NCBI RefSeq assembly: GCF_000276665.1 | Contig: NW_004955435.1 | Coordinates: 7,091,904-7,155,903 of the forward strand | DNA length: 64,000 nucleotides | Source of the DNA: Chinchilla lanigera | Lineage: Eukaryota > Chordata > Mammalia > Rodentia > Chinchillidae | Direction: 5' to 3' | Shown: piece after piece, positions 1 through 11,639 of the stretch | How the letters are laid out: each line of letters opens with the position of its first letter | Numbering within the stretch: position 1 is the first letter of the stretch | The notes under the pieces: generated by a model | Seen by the model: only the letters and a program-made list of their open reading frames with translations | What the model was told of the DNA's origin: nothing | Database searches by the model: none | Made by a program: the position numbers and the translations under genes

Positions 1-356
1 ATGTCTCATGTGCTTTTAGATGGGGCTTTCTCAAAGGTAGCTGAATCTAGAGTTCGTGACTGATTCATGGTTCAATGCTAGGATTAAGGGTACCGGGAAT
101 AAAGAGGATGATTGCTGGATCAGGATTGGCACCACTGCAATCCCAGGAATCCAAATAAAATAAAGGGAGCAGAAAGAGTATTGTCTTGCTCTGTCCTGTT
201 GATTTCACTGCCTTCCTCTGCCACAAACTGATGCCCCTCTGCCATGTGCCACCCAGCATTGGAGCCAGTGGATTATGGACTGAAACCTCCACAAACTGTG
301 AGCTAAATAAACTTTTTCTGAGTATTTTGTGTCAGCAATGAGAAAAGTAACTAAGG
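1..356 (+). mobile_element. MaLR-like (ERVL-MaLR type) LTR, 3' part
   Basis: The end of this segment has the layout of a MaLR-type LTR 3' end: a 'gaaacctc.acaaactgtgagctaaataaac' type block containing a polyadenylation signal AATAAA at 306-311, then a T-rich stretch and a closing 'cagcaatgagaaaagtaacta' type block. A second plus-strand copy at about 15112-15577 shares these blocks and the internal words 'catggt' and 'aggattaaggg', so this is a repeat family. The 5' end lies outside the window or is lost. No retroviral internal sequence follows, so it is a solo LTR or fragment. The exact subfamily is not recognised. Confidence 0.7.
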
Positions 357-2860
357 AAACACTTCTCCACAACCTACACTGAGTATTGGGTGTACAGTTA
401 CAAAATTGAATGTTTGCCCTGGTGGCTTTGATATTGCTTTAGTCCAATTTCTTTCTATTCCTCCTTTTGGAATGAGAATGTTTAGAATGTGCCATCGTAT
501 GCTGAAAACATTTGACTTTTGTTTCTATTTGTGTTGGAGCTCACAGCTAACATTTCAGCATGAATCTCAGGAGAGGCTTTGAACTTAGACTTTTCAGAAA
601 TCCTGGAACTTTTAAAATTTTGATGACTAAAGATGAACTAAATGCATTTTTGCCTAATGAGATGGACATCAATCTTTTGGGGGTCTTTTGGCACAGCATG
701 CTATGGATTAGGGTTAAAGTTTTTCTCAAAAGTTTTGTGTTTGAAAGATGATTGCATGTTGGAGGCATTATGTTCATCGGTGTGTTCATCCATTAATGAG
801 TTCAGTACCTACCTGGGTTGTTGGTCTGTGGGGCAGGTCGGAGGTGGGTCTCTGCTGGTGTGACCTGGAAGTCTGTGTTCTTGTCCTCAGATCCTTCTCA
901 TTCTGTTTCTGGCTCCTATACACTGTCAGTCTCTTTGTCCCAGCAACATGAAAGTGACTGATACACCCTGGAGAACACTTCTATCAAAACAGCAACAAGG
1001 CTCTCTCACAGTCCTCTACAGATATGTAAATGGCGACCCTTCCAACAGCCAGGAAATTGTATTTGGGAAGAAAAACTAAGAAACATGACACATGTTTTGT
1101 AGCTGAGGAAAGGAAATCCTCAAAATGTTCAACCAACGTCTCCTGGAAGGCACAGAAAGCCAATTTGAAAATAGAGACTAAAGCTGTGAGGGTTCCTTTC
1201 TGTAATAGGCATACAGCAAAGAGTTGGTGATAAAGTACAATGAAAACTTTATGCTCTCAAAAGAATTGCTTGATTGACATTCAAATATGTAACTCAGGGA
1301 AATCAAAGGTCTCTACCATTAAATTAAATATTTTTACATAAAAGTAAACTAAACTGTACCTTTTATTCTAATTGAATTAATTAAATAATAAGAATAGAAC
1401 ACAAATGTAGACTGACAACAGATATTTACATAAAAGTAACATTCTGCCGAACTAACTTCCAATTTAACTTTAAATTGAAGACCAATAAACACTTAAATGA
1501 TATCTCTAATTTAACAGATACAAAATTGTGCCAAAGAAGACATCCAAATTAATATGTATGTACAAATCAGGCTATATTAAAATAGAATATAACACAAGTG
1601 TGTCACAAGAGCTAAGAAAACTCTTATTCTACAAATTGTGACAAAATTTGTGATTTTGATCAAAATTAACTACTCTGATATTATGTCTAGCAAGGCCATT
1701 CCTCAAATCATGTGCCTTAGCAAACATGTAACAGGTAAAGGACTTGACCCAATTTATAAAAATAGGAAATGTATGTTGCTGTTGATAAGAAATGACAACA
1801 AATTCAAAAATAGAAGCAGCATTTGAAATAGTAAAACAGGAAAATGCATCAATTATGAGAAAGATATGTAAAAAAGAAAATATTTAATAGTAAAGTACGA
1901 ACACAAAGTTGGGTTACAAGAGTCAGGCTTGTAACTGACATGGTCCGGAATTTGGGAGGCCAGTGCAGCGAGGGACATGATGCAGTGTGGAGCAAAGGAA
2001 ACGACCCAGAAGTCAGACGACACAAGACCCGGCAAGCTTTGACAAAACGTCAGATTCCACTCTTCAATATCATTTAAAAAGAGGAAATTTAACATTTAAG
2101 CAGGGAACAATACATCCTAGCTTATATTTTTAATATTTTGTAATAAAAGAAAATGTTTTGGGGGTAAGAGTCAAATCTGGAAACAAAGGGACCACTTAAT
2201 GAACTGAACGCGTGAGCTGAGCAAAGGTCGCAGCCTAAACTAGGCTGATGAGACTGAGATCCGGAAGGTGGTTTGACTCCAGCTTCCTGTTGAAGGTAGA
2301 CTTTACGACATTTATTTTTTGTTTAATTGCCGTACAGTGAGAGAGAGAGGAGCCGAAGATAAGTCTGCAGACCTTTGTCCCGAGGAACTCTGTAAATGTC
2401 AGTATCAATTACTGAGTTGAAAACATTATTATAAGAACACAATTTAGGGGCAGGAATTAAAAATTCAGTACTCTCTGAGGTGGGTATTTAACGTTCAAGT
2501 AGAGTCTATAAAGGATAGAATGGGATCTTGAAGACTGACCTTAAAAATGTTGCAACATTGAGGAATAATCAGGATGAACTGGGCTTCAGAACCGCAAGAC
2601 AAGATTTTACTGTTCGTTTCTTTAGAGAGGGAAAGAAGTTAAAGAATGAACTGATGGGACACAAAAATATACAGGGATGGAAGAAAACGTGTTTGCAAAA
2701 AGACAGAAAATGTTGAAATTTAGACCCCTAGGAAAGTGTGCAGTTCAAAAAGCCAACAGAAGGAAAAGAAGGGACCCGTTGTGTGAAATGTTGCTGCCCC
2801 AGTCACTTTTCACAATGCTGGGGTAAAACAGTCAACTTAAACCTTAAAATCTTGAAGGAG
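357..2860. other. No recognisable gene; anonymous DNA
   Basis: Only short open frames occur (all under about 85 codons) and none resembles a known protein. 1320-1660 is very AT-rich. From about 1930 to 2400 CpG dinucleotides become noticeably more frequent than in the rest of the window, leading into the CpG-rich block that follows. I see no SINE or LINE signature here. Confidence 0.5.
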
Positions 2861-3240
2861 GAGCGCTTTCCTCCGGCTCGCAGCTTGTGAAGCATGAGGC
2901 CGCGTTCTTCACCCTGAAACGCAGAGCCAGCGCGGTGGAAGTGGGTACCGCGGGTCTGGTCATGGTGGCCAGCAGGAAAGAGTGAAGGGAGCAGCGGGAG
3001 GGGACGGCTTTAGGGTACAGCAACTGCATTTTCCCGTCGCCTTCCACAAGCCCAACCTCTGAACGCAAGGCTTCGGCAGAAACATTGCTAATCTAAATCC
3101 CAGCAACGGTGGAGAAACCGGACAGACAGCACATTTTGAAGCCTGGAGGGTTCCGGTGATGAATGCAAAAACTCTCGGGGTAAAGTGCTGGGAACAAAAC
3201 CAAGCTGATAGAGGACGGAGCAGGTGCAGGGGATTCGGAA
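2861..3240. promoter_or_regulatory. Small CpG island (candidate promoter)
   Basis: Counting bases by hand over these 380 bp gives 123 G, 92 C and 22 CpG. GC is about 57% and CpG observed/expected about 0.74. That meets the classic island criteria and stands out sharply in an AT-rich, CpG-poor window. On the minus strand an ATG at 2963 sits in a strong initiation context (GCCACCATGA) and opens a 39-codon frame ending near 2844. No TATA box or known first exon was recognised. It could be a promoter of an unrecognised transcript, a young insertion that has not lost its CpGs, or a retrocopy. The composition is directly seen; promoter function is inference. Confidence 0.45.
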
Positions 3241-3882
3241 GTACAGCAGAGAAGTTCTCTTTGAGAAAGTAACCTAAGTGTATATGGTAACAAAGAACAC
3301 TTGCTGAAGAAGGGAGAGAGTGTGACATGATTTGTACCAAAGGAAATGATAAAAGAGAAAGATGGAAAATTGTGTGGCTAGGGCCGAGGCAGCTGCAAAA
3401 ACATAGCCCTTCACTAAGTGATAGAGATAAATCACTGTAGCCTAAGTGCTTCATCGTTTGCATGGTCATTTACCGGACCAGCCAAAGAGCAGCATGGTTT
3501 GCGTATTTCCTGCAAGTTCCTTTCTTGCTGCTTTCTCATTTCTCCGACTTCTAAATGTTATAAGGCTTCAGAATTTTGCGTTGTCAGTTTTCACTAACTC
3601 ACATTTTCAGTACATGCATGCAGTCTCATGATTATGAATATTACCCATAAACTGAACTCCATATCTGTATGTTATTATGCAACATCTATACTCTATATTT
3701 CATTGGCGTCTATAATGTAATTGTTTCAATACTATTTTATGACCTTTTCATGAACCTGTTTCTTCCTTAGAATTTCTCTTCTCAATAAGACGAAATTCTA
3801 TCCTACAAGCTAAAGAATTTATCAGTGCTTTTCTTTCTTAAATTGACTCCATTTATTCAATCTATATTGTTGAGTCTACCAT
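3241..3882. other. No recognisable gene
   Basis: CpG density falls back to background after about 3250. A 169-codon minus-strand open frame spans 2960-3469, partly over the island. It has low-complexity Leu/Ser/Pro-rich composition and matches no family I know. 3640-3880 is AT-rich and featureless. Confidence 0.5.
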
Positions 3883-4035
3883 TAAAATTCAAATCTGGGG
3901 GCTGGGGAGTTAGCTCCGCAGCACAGCGCCTGCCTGGCAAGTGCAAGGTGGTGAGTTTGATTCCCAGTACAAGAAAAAAAAAACAAAAGAAAACCAAAAA
4001 AATAAAAAATAATAAATAAATAAAATTCAAATCTG
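3883..4035 (+). mobile_element. ID SINE with 15-bp target-site duplication
   Basis: A tRNA-derived ID body starts near 3898 (GGGGCTGGGGAGTTAGCTC), has the B-box-like GAGTTTGATTCCC, and ends in a long mixed A-rich tail to about 4020. TAAAATTCAAATCTG occurs on both sides (3883-3897 and 4021-4035), a perfect 15-bp target-site duplication that proves L1-type retroposition. The A box is altered (TAGCTCCGCAGC), so it is probably not transcribable. Confidence 0.92.
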
Positions 4036-4670
4036 TTAATCACCAACTGTGCTAACAGTTAATTCTATTTATTTAGAATAATTGTGTTCTATCAAGTCAC
4101 TAGGAATGCTGAATTAAAGGGCCATTGCTTCTGGAAGGAGTCTAGGACTAGTTACTAAAAATCTCTAATCATAGCATTTTTACCAACTGATAGACCAATG
4201 ATTTATTTGATAGATACATTTGTTTCAAGATAACTATGTATTAATTCATTTGCACATCTCAGCCTGTCTGCTTAGGAACAGTACACAAAACTATGCTTGG
4301 GAAACATTTTAAACAATAAAACCCAGGAGAAAACAACTACAAAATATGAGACACATGGCAGGTAACAGACCATGAAAATGCACTTGGTTCCACGATGTTA
4401 ACTTCAGCAAGAAGGTAGAGTGCTGCGTCATTCACCTTGGGAAAGTTTGTGTCAAATAAAGCATTTTGCCACTGGGCATGCCTGTGAGTGACTGTGAAAA
4501 ATATTTGTGAATACTGAGGTAAGGAATTACATGAAAATTTTAGGTAAATGTGGAAATAGAGGATCTAAAAATAATTAGATCAACTGCACTATAATTCCTA
4601 TCCTTTCCCTGTACTTCGTTTTGTTTTATAGCAAGTATTGCCAGATATATGTTACACTTCCCTTACTTTA
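4036..4670. other. No recognisable gene
   Basis: AT-rich DNA with no open frame of note and no repeat signature that I recognise. Confidence 0.5.
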
Positions 4671-4987
4671 TGTATTGATCAGTTTTCTAGTTGCTAGAAC
4701 AAAATACCCAACACCTTTAACTTAAAGGCGGGAAGGTTATTTGGCTCACTGTTTCAGAGAAGTCAGTCCATGGTCAGCTGGATCCAATTCAGAATCATCA
4801 CAGCAGTAGGGTAGGCAGAGCAGAACTGTTTACTTCATGTTAGCCCTGAGGCAGAGCACAGAGAGAAAGGGGTCAAGGCCAAGTGATAGTCCCTTTGTTC
4901 ACACCTCTGTGACTCACTTAGATACACTGGAAGTGTGCTTAGCTAATCTCCTATGTGGTTTTCAAGCCTGCCACATTGACAATCACA
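4671..4987 (-). mobile_element. Solo LTR, MaLR-like, minus strand
   Basis: Read on the minus strand this starts TGTGATTGTC and ends CTGATCAATACA, giving TG...CA termini over about 317 bp. Near its 3' end it carries an 'aacagtgagccaaataac' polyadenylation-type block followed by 'gtattttgttctagcaac', as in MaLR LTRs and in the copies at 1-356 and 15112-15577. A clean 5-bp flanking duplication is not visible. No internal retroviral sequence adjoins it. Confidence 0.65.
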
Positions 4988-5055
4988 ATTAAATGTCATG
5001 TTTTATTTTATTTTTGTTTTGTCAATTATTTATCATATCATGAGGATATAAAGTT

Positions 5056-5162
5056 TTAAAAATTGTTTTTTTCCAGTACTGGGAATTAAACTCACAACCT
5101 CACACTTGCCAGGCAGGTGCTGTGCTACTGAGCTAAATCCCCAGCTGCCCTTAAAAATTGTT
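5056..5162 (-). mobile_element. ID SINE, minus strand, with 12-bp target-site duplication
   Basis: The minus-strand ID body lies at about 5068-5150. On the plus strand it reads CCAGTACTGGGAATTAAAC then GAGCTAAATCCCCAGC. TTAAAAATTGTT is duplicated exactly at 5056-5067 and 5151-5162. The tail is short (a T run on this strand). Confidence 0.9.
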
Positions 5163-7921
5163 ATATGCTGAATTCTGAACTCTTAAAGCAGAATCTGGCA
5201 ATAAGCCACTCTTAATAAATATTTTTCAAAAAAAATGAATTATAGATAGACTGCTATAGACATGGGGTGTTTACAGTCATGACAGTGATATACATATTTA
5301 ACTAAATTCACTTTATTTTTGAGAGTTAACTGTCATTTGTTTGAAATGCTAAAACTACAACAGAGTATATCATGAAAAGCCATCTTGTAGTATGGATGAA
5401 ATGTCAACTTTAACATATTTAAACATCCATATAAAACTGAATCTACAAAATATAGATTAAGAACATATGCCAACAAAGGAAATATCCAATAAACCTATAG
5501 AAATTTTAGCATAATAAGGTTTCTTGAAAAAATGGCTCCAACAAAGTTGAAAAAAAATCAGAACTAAGAGTGTTTTTGCAATACTTAGGAAAAGGAATAA
5601 GGAGAAAAAAAATAATAATAATAATAAAAATAATAAAGCAAGGCTGTAATGAAGGTGGCTTGTATAGCAAGATTTATTAGTTTCTTGGAAATTATATGAC
5701 CTGGTCTATACATATCACCATTATTAAAAAATAAAATATCTATTTACAATTGGATAAACTTTGTTAAATACATACTAAAAGAAGGATCAACATCCAAAAC
5801 TCACCAGACACTAATAAACCATTTTTCTATTTTTGTGACTCTGAGTTTGTATTTGTCTATTGCACTTCTGCAGTGGAAATATGACAGTATGATTCACTAT
5901 TATTTATCTCTCAAGCTCCACTGTGAAATGTAGCAGGGACTTACGGGCTTTAGACATCAGGTGAGTGAGTAAAAATGGGACAAAAGCTCAGCACCTCTGC
6001 CTTCTTATTGCATCTGCCTTCTTTGCAGTCTCTGTGTTCACGTCAGATTCTTGTTCAACTTTACACTTAGACATGTTAATATTTTAAAACATTGGCAATA
6101 CAATTTTAATTATTCCTAAGTATACCTAATCCCCCTTCAAAGCTGAAGACACCACTGAAAGAATAACTAAGAGATTTACAGGTCATCATAGTCAACCTGT
6201 TATCAACTGCAAGGTTTTACAGCTTCCTGCTCCAGACGACCAGTGCAGCTCCTAGAAATTTCTTGTCATTGTAAGTAAAGTTGAAGCAGAGGCCAGTTAT
6301 TACCCTAACTGTCTCTATTTTATCCCTGTGCCTTATTCTTTTCCTATGTCTACCAAAGCTATTGTTGTCATCCTGAAGACTGCACTTAATCTGTCATCCC
6401 AGTGCAGCAACAACGAGAATACATTTCTTTTTCTTTTTGCATTTCTTACTAATTTGTTCATTTTAGGTTGGTCTAGTGTTTAAGCCTGGTTTTGTGTGGC
6501 ATTGTCAGGTCTCTGGGACAGAACAGCACAAAACAATATCACATTTGTGGTTTGAAGCAGGCGATGTGAAAAATTTGTATCTCAGAATTGAAAATTGCAA
6601 TAAACCAATGCCCAATTTATTATTTTTATTGTCTTATCTGAACTTAGGCAAATAATGGATAAAATATTAACATGTTAACTAAACTTAAAAAAAAATGTCC
6701 ATAGGCTTATTAATAGCACCCCCACAAAATCTCCTAGTAGTCGATAACTCTTATAGAATAAATAACTAGTCATTTTATTGACAAATGAAGAGCAAAATAA
6801 GGTTTTGATTTTAATTTCTGTCTTATTAGCAAAAATATATTATCTGATATTCATGTCTAAACTACATTTACTAGGGGGTTAGATAAGGTTTACTAGCATG
6901 TCACTAAATAAAATTAAAATTATTTAACAAAAATGTTGAGCATGTCTGAAAACAACAGGAGATGCAAGCTTGAGACAGAGAAAAATGATGCTAAATTAAA
7001 AGGGGCAGTTGCACCAGGCAAAAGTGACTAGAAGGCAGTGACGTTATGAAAGGATGAAAACCTATTGGGTAATGAATATTAGTGATGTTCCTCAAAATGA
7101 GAATAAACAAAGCAAAAAAATATATATTTTTGCCCCAAAGAAATTTGACATCGTGCGGTCACTGGGAAACGCGACCTCTGAGCTATTAGTAGCTGGAAGC
7201 ATCCACAGGGGGCAGAGTGTTACCTGTGGATGCAAGGCTGGTTGAATCACAGGGACCGTGGAGGGTTGAACATGGTGAGGCTGCCATTTTTCTCCCGCCG
7301 GAAGTAGCACAGCCTTTGCACACCCTGCCTGCTTGTTTCTAACACACTCAACCAAGTCTTAGCGCTTAGCTTCTCTGTCATTCTCTGGACCATTTACCAA
7401 GTTCTGGTTTCTTTTCATACAGCTATAATAAACCTAAATGTCCCAGAAATAGCTTTTTATTTATTTGCATGATTTGTAAATATGCTTCAATTGTTGCTAG
7501 GAAGGGAAAAAGGAAAATTAATTTTGACCTTCAAGAGTCAATTAATTTAAACTGTCTCATACATTCTTTCATATTTTCTAAACTGGGTCACCTTTGCCTC
7601 AGATTTGCGCTTTCCAGGAAGAAAGTGATCTGTTAATTTTACAATAAAACTTACTCAGGTAAAGGATTTAATTCTGGTAATTTACTAATTGTCTTTATTC
7701 CATCCTTCCCTCACTTGCCTTAATTACCAGGGAAACTGCTATGATATTTTGATTTTAAAAAAGAACATAGCTATTATATTATTTATTGAGCTTTTGGGCA
7801 GAAAATAGTTAGCTGAGGAAGTTGAAACCATGTGTATTTGATAGAGATCTTTAGAAGTGGCCCTTGGACAACCCTCTAGGACAAAATCATTAAACTCATG
7901 GAATATTTTACCTGATGAAAG
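5163..7921. other. Long AT-rich stretch without a recognisable gene
   Basis: No open frame here resembles a known protein. An (AAT)n simple repeat sits at about 5604-5637. A more GC-rich patch at 7140-7330 contains an 11-bp inverted repeat (see separate entry). 5220-6900 is anonymous AT-rich sequence. Confidence 0.5.
7199..7233. repeat. Perfect 11-bp inverted repeat (hairpin) with CTCF-like core
   Basis: GCATCCACAGG (7199-7209) is the exact reverse complement of CCTGTGGATGC (7223-7233), separated by a 13-nt loop. The left arm and loop contain CAGGGGGCAGAG, similar to the CTCF core CAGRKGGC, although the upstream CCASY part is off. Whether this is functional cannot be told from sequence. Confidence 0.5.
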
Positions 7922-8045
7922 TGTTTTTTTTTTTTTTTTTTTTTTTTTAGGGCTGGGGATACAGCTCAGTGGCATAAGCACCTGTCTGGCGAGTAAAAGG
8001 TCCTAAGTTCGATTCCCGGTACCCAAAGAAAAAGAAAAAAGAAAG
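7922..8045 (+). mobile_element. ID SINE preceded by a 27-base T run
   Basis: The ID body begins at 7950 (GGGCTGGGGATACAGCTCAG) with a recognisable A box and the B-box-like AGTTCGATTCCCGGTACC, then an AAAG-type tail to about 8045. A pure T run fills roughly 7922-7948 just upstream. Imperfect GAAAG..T-rich sequence on both sides may be an eroded target-site duplication in a T-rich target. Confidence 0.85.
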
Positions 8046-8448
8046 AGGTCTTTTTTTAATCTCAAATATTGGAACAGATGGTATGGTAGCAGTTTTGACT
8101 ACTGAATTATATTTATTCAGACCAAGGAAAAGATCTAATAGCCCAGTGTCCAACAATGGACAAAGAGATAACATATCAGTTAGGTATGCCTTGGTCCATA
8201 TCATCTTCATAATAGTGATTTCATACAGAAGTGCAATGGGCAGGGAGACAGTTTGGCACGTAACATGAGGGGTAAGGGTATAAAGAAAAGTTTAGCTCCT
8301 CCATGATGATGATGAGTTCACAGTCATTGCTGGGGACCAGAGCTGTGTTTTCTGGTAGATAGATTTCTCTGTTTTGGGAAGGTGATGTGGAGGAAAAGGT
8401 GTGAGAGTTAATTTTATGTATCAACATGGCATGGCCACAGAACCCATA
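8046..8448. other. No recognisable gene
   Basis: Short unique-looking sequence between the ID SINE and an LTR. Open frames are under 70 codons and unremarkable. Confidence 0.5.
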
Positions 8449-8762
8449 TCTCTTAGTTCATTCAGGTTACTATAAAAATGTCCTAGATTGGGTGACTTAT
8501 AAAGAACAGAAATATGCTTCTCACAGTTTTGTATACTGAGGAGTCCAAGATCATATATGTGGTGGAATCCCATGTCCTGGTTCATGGATAGCATCTTTTC
8601 CCGATGTTTCTGCACAGTGAATATGCTCTCCCTTTTGCTTTGTAAATAAAGTCACTAATTTTGTGCACAAAAAGTCTCTCCTCCTGACCTGATCACCTCT
8701 GCCAAAAACTCTACCTCCTACCTCATCAACTTGGTATTCAGAAATTCAACATATGAACTTAA
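8449..8762 (-). mobile_element. MaLR LTR (MST/MLT1A type), minus strand
   Basis: The plus-strand text follows the inverted MST/MLT1A layout closely: 'ttagttcattcaggttactataa', 'gattgggtgacttataaagaac', 'tctcacagttttg', 'agtccaagatcat', 'tcctggttcatgg', 'cctgatcacctctgcc' and a closing 'ttcaacatatgaactt'. This is a solo or fragmentary LTR with no internal region. The element is ancient, predating the rodent SINEs nearby. Confidence 0.88.
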
Positions 8763-9224
8763 AGGTAATATAAAAATTCAGTACATAGTATTAGAGATTT
8801 TGCCAAACGTTATTCTAGATGTTTTTGTGGAGGTATTTTTTGGATAAGACTAGCATTTACCTTGACAGGTCTTGAGGGAGACAGACTATTCTATACAATG
8901 TGAGCGGGCTTCATCTTATAGTGTAAAGTTTTAGTGAACAGAGAATCCACATAAAAGGAGATAATTCTATCAGCAAATGGCCTTCAGGTTTGATTTTTTT
9001 GTGTCTGCATCCTGCTGGTCTTCAGGGCAGATTTTGAACTTACCAGCATGCAAAATTAGGAGATACATAGGAACTCTTTATAAGCAAAGATATATAGCCA
9101 TTCAAGAACAATATCTCCTTCTTGACCAAGAGTTTATTTTCAGATCATATTGGTTAATTCTCATTTTTTTCAGTTCTTTTGTTATTTCACTGAAGATAAT
9201 TTTTATTGTTATTTCATTTCCTTT
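8763..9224. other. No recognisable gene
   Basis: An 85-codon plus-strand frame at 8977-9234 has no recognisable domain. I see no repeat signature. Confidence 0.45.
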
Positions 9225-9590
9225 TTTTAATTGATTAATTTTATTGGATATATATGTATATATTCACATTCATCGATATATTCACATTCATCATAGGAAA
9301 TTTGTACCTGTATATGATATATCTCGATTCTTTTTTTTTTTTTTTCTGTTCCCGTCCCCTCCCTTGAAGCCTTCTTTCCCTCCGTATTTATAAAACCTTT
9401 GTTTCCATTTTTCTTCATTTTTTAAATTTCCCTTCCTTCCTCACCCTCCCAGGGCCCCTTCCCATTTGAACAATGTCTTCTGTTTCATAGTATCTATTAT
9501 ATAGTTTGGTCCTTATTTACACTTTTTGTTTCTCACACCAGAGAAAGAATGTGATATTTCTCTATATTTTATCTTTTGTTATTTTCAGTA
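9225..9590 (-). mobile_element. L1 3' end fragment, minus strand
   Basis: A pyrimidine-rich tract with CCCGTCCCCTCCC and CTTCCTCACCCTCCC is followed by sequence that, read on the minus strand, gives 'atcacattctttctctggtgtgag', typical of the region just after L1 ORF2. A similar pyrimidine-rich block occurs in the minus-strand L1 near 51110-51170. A short direct repeat (TATTCACATTCATC) lies near 9260-9290. Confidence 0.55.
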
Positions 9591-11230
9591 GATTTCAAAG
9601 GATAGGTACAAAATATCTTTATTACCATAATTTTAACTTGCTCATCCAGATTCCTTTGTAATAAGGAAGACTGTAAAATGCTTTAGGTTAAATCACATTC
9701 AAAGAACAGTACAAGAGATCAATCAGGAACTAAATAAATTGCAGCTATTACTGGTAATTTCATTTATTTTATTCTTATATAATACATGAAAAGATTCTGA
9801 ATACCTTCAAGAGGATTCTGAATAATCCACATAAAAACACCTGGTGAGGAATTACTGGATTCATTTGGTGAACTGTCTCTTAGAACTGCTGTTGAAAAGG
9901 ACATGAACCAATGCTCTATACTTACAAAATTAATTTGACTACTGAATAAAAGATGATATATTTTGTAGTATTTTAAGCTTTAAAACATCTTTCACGTACT
10001 AATCAATTTTAAGAGGAAAGTAAATTAGAGATACCATTTCATATGTACATGTTCAAAAGTGCTGTCGAAATCACAGCTACTGTTCTGAACAACCCACAAA
10101 ACTACTGAAACACTGGTGAAAGTGCTGAATTATTAAGTTTACTATTTTACCTTGAAATCAACCAATCCTTTTTGATGAAGTAATCCAACTTAAACAAAAT
10201 TGTATAAATTTCCTTAAATATATTAAGAAAATTATGCATACCACTTGTGAGTTTTTTGAAGGAATTTAATATTCATTGGAAACCCATTTTCCACTGTTCA
10301 AAATAAAAATTCTAATACTGACTCTCAAGTACACTTGTTCACATTCACTTAATACAAATCCTGGTTTAAAAAGTGGCTATCTCTTTCTAAAAACTGCTTT
10401 AAATTGAAGTGAGCTTCAGCCTGTAGGACAACTGTTATCTTGATTATGATTGTGTTCTCTGAAAGGCTAAAGTCTGTATCATAATTATCTGCATGAGTGT
10501 GAAAATACACCCTATAAGCACAACTCACATAAGCAGGGATTCAAATTTTGTAAATGTTTCCCTACTAAAATACATGGAAGTATATAATAGAATTTTATAA
10601 TGTTGAATAAAATTGTTAGATGTAACTCTCATAAATAATTTTATGTAGGAATTTTTTATACATAAAAAGTGCATCATCCCACTGCTTTGTACTGGACTCC
10701 CCAGCAAGCAGATGGAGAGAGTTTGGCATGCAGGAAATGTATTGGGAATTCTGGGTGGATCAGCATCTGTGGGCAGGAAGAGAACAGTCAACACCTGTGC
10801 TCTTGGAAAAAAACAAATCTAGAAAGGATACAGGATGAATCTGAAACTTAACACAGTTCTATTAGGAGCCTCATCCAACTATAGGTGGTTTTGGAAGTTA
10901 GAATGATTGGAATTGCCACAAGCTGGGATAAGACTAAGTCTTTAAAGCCCTATGACCCTTAGTCATTATAGCATTATATTTAGGCTGTGGCAAGTTCCGT
11001 AGGGCACTGGCTGCTCAGTGATACCTACGGAGAACGATGGATTTTACCTGAGCTCTGTGCTGCACTGCAGTTAAGAAATTTCCTCTCACTTAGGGTTCCA
11101 GGAAGTAGCATACTACAAAAAGCCAGTTACCACATGTGCCTTAAATAAGATTTGCTTACTTATGATAAGAATAGATACAATCCTTCCAAATTTCCATTCT
11201 TGTTCTCATAAATTATTAATTCAACTGTTT
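9591..11230. other. No recognisable gene; AT-rich
   Basis: Anonymous AT-rich sequence. Frames at 10525-10794 (minus) and 10669-10851 (plus) overlap on opposite strands and look fortuitous. No SINE or LINE is recognised before the L1 that begins near 11234. Confidence 0.5.
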
Positions 11231-11639
11231 GTGTCCATTAACCAGTCTGAGCAAAATGAGAAAAGAAACAGATCACCTATAAAGGAAAGGCGATCAGAAT
11301 CACTGCAGACTTCTCAATACAAGCCACCCAACTGAGAAGAGCTTAGAGTGAAGTTTTACAGGTCCTGAGACAAAAATAGCTTCCAACCAAGACTGATGTA
11401 TCCTGCCAATCTATCCTTCAAATTCAACAGAGGAATAAAATACTTCCACAACAAAGAACAACTTGAAGAATGTCATGCATGCCAAACCATCCTTACACAT
11501 AGTACTGAAAAATATTCTAGACAGAGAAAAAATGACCTCAATTTCAAGAATAACAATAGAAAGGAACCCTCAGGCAAAGCAAGCAATTAAACAGGTAGAA
11601 AAAGTAGGAAACCAACAGCAAGTAAATAACATCATAATG

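Noticed and set aside
2960..3469. 169-codon minus-strand open frame, the longest in the window
   Set aside because: Leu/Ser/Pro-rich composition without a domain. The frame runs from AT-rich DNA into the CpG island, where stops are rarer, so chance explains it.
7140..7330. Second CpG island
   Set aside because: Only a handful of CpGs and too short; does not meet island criteria.
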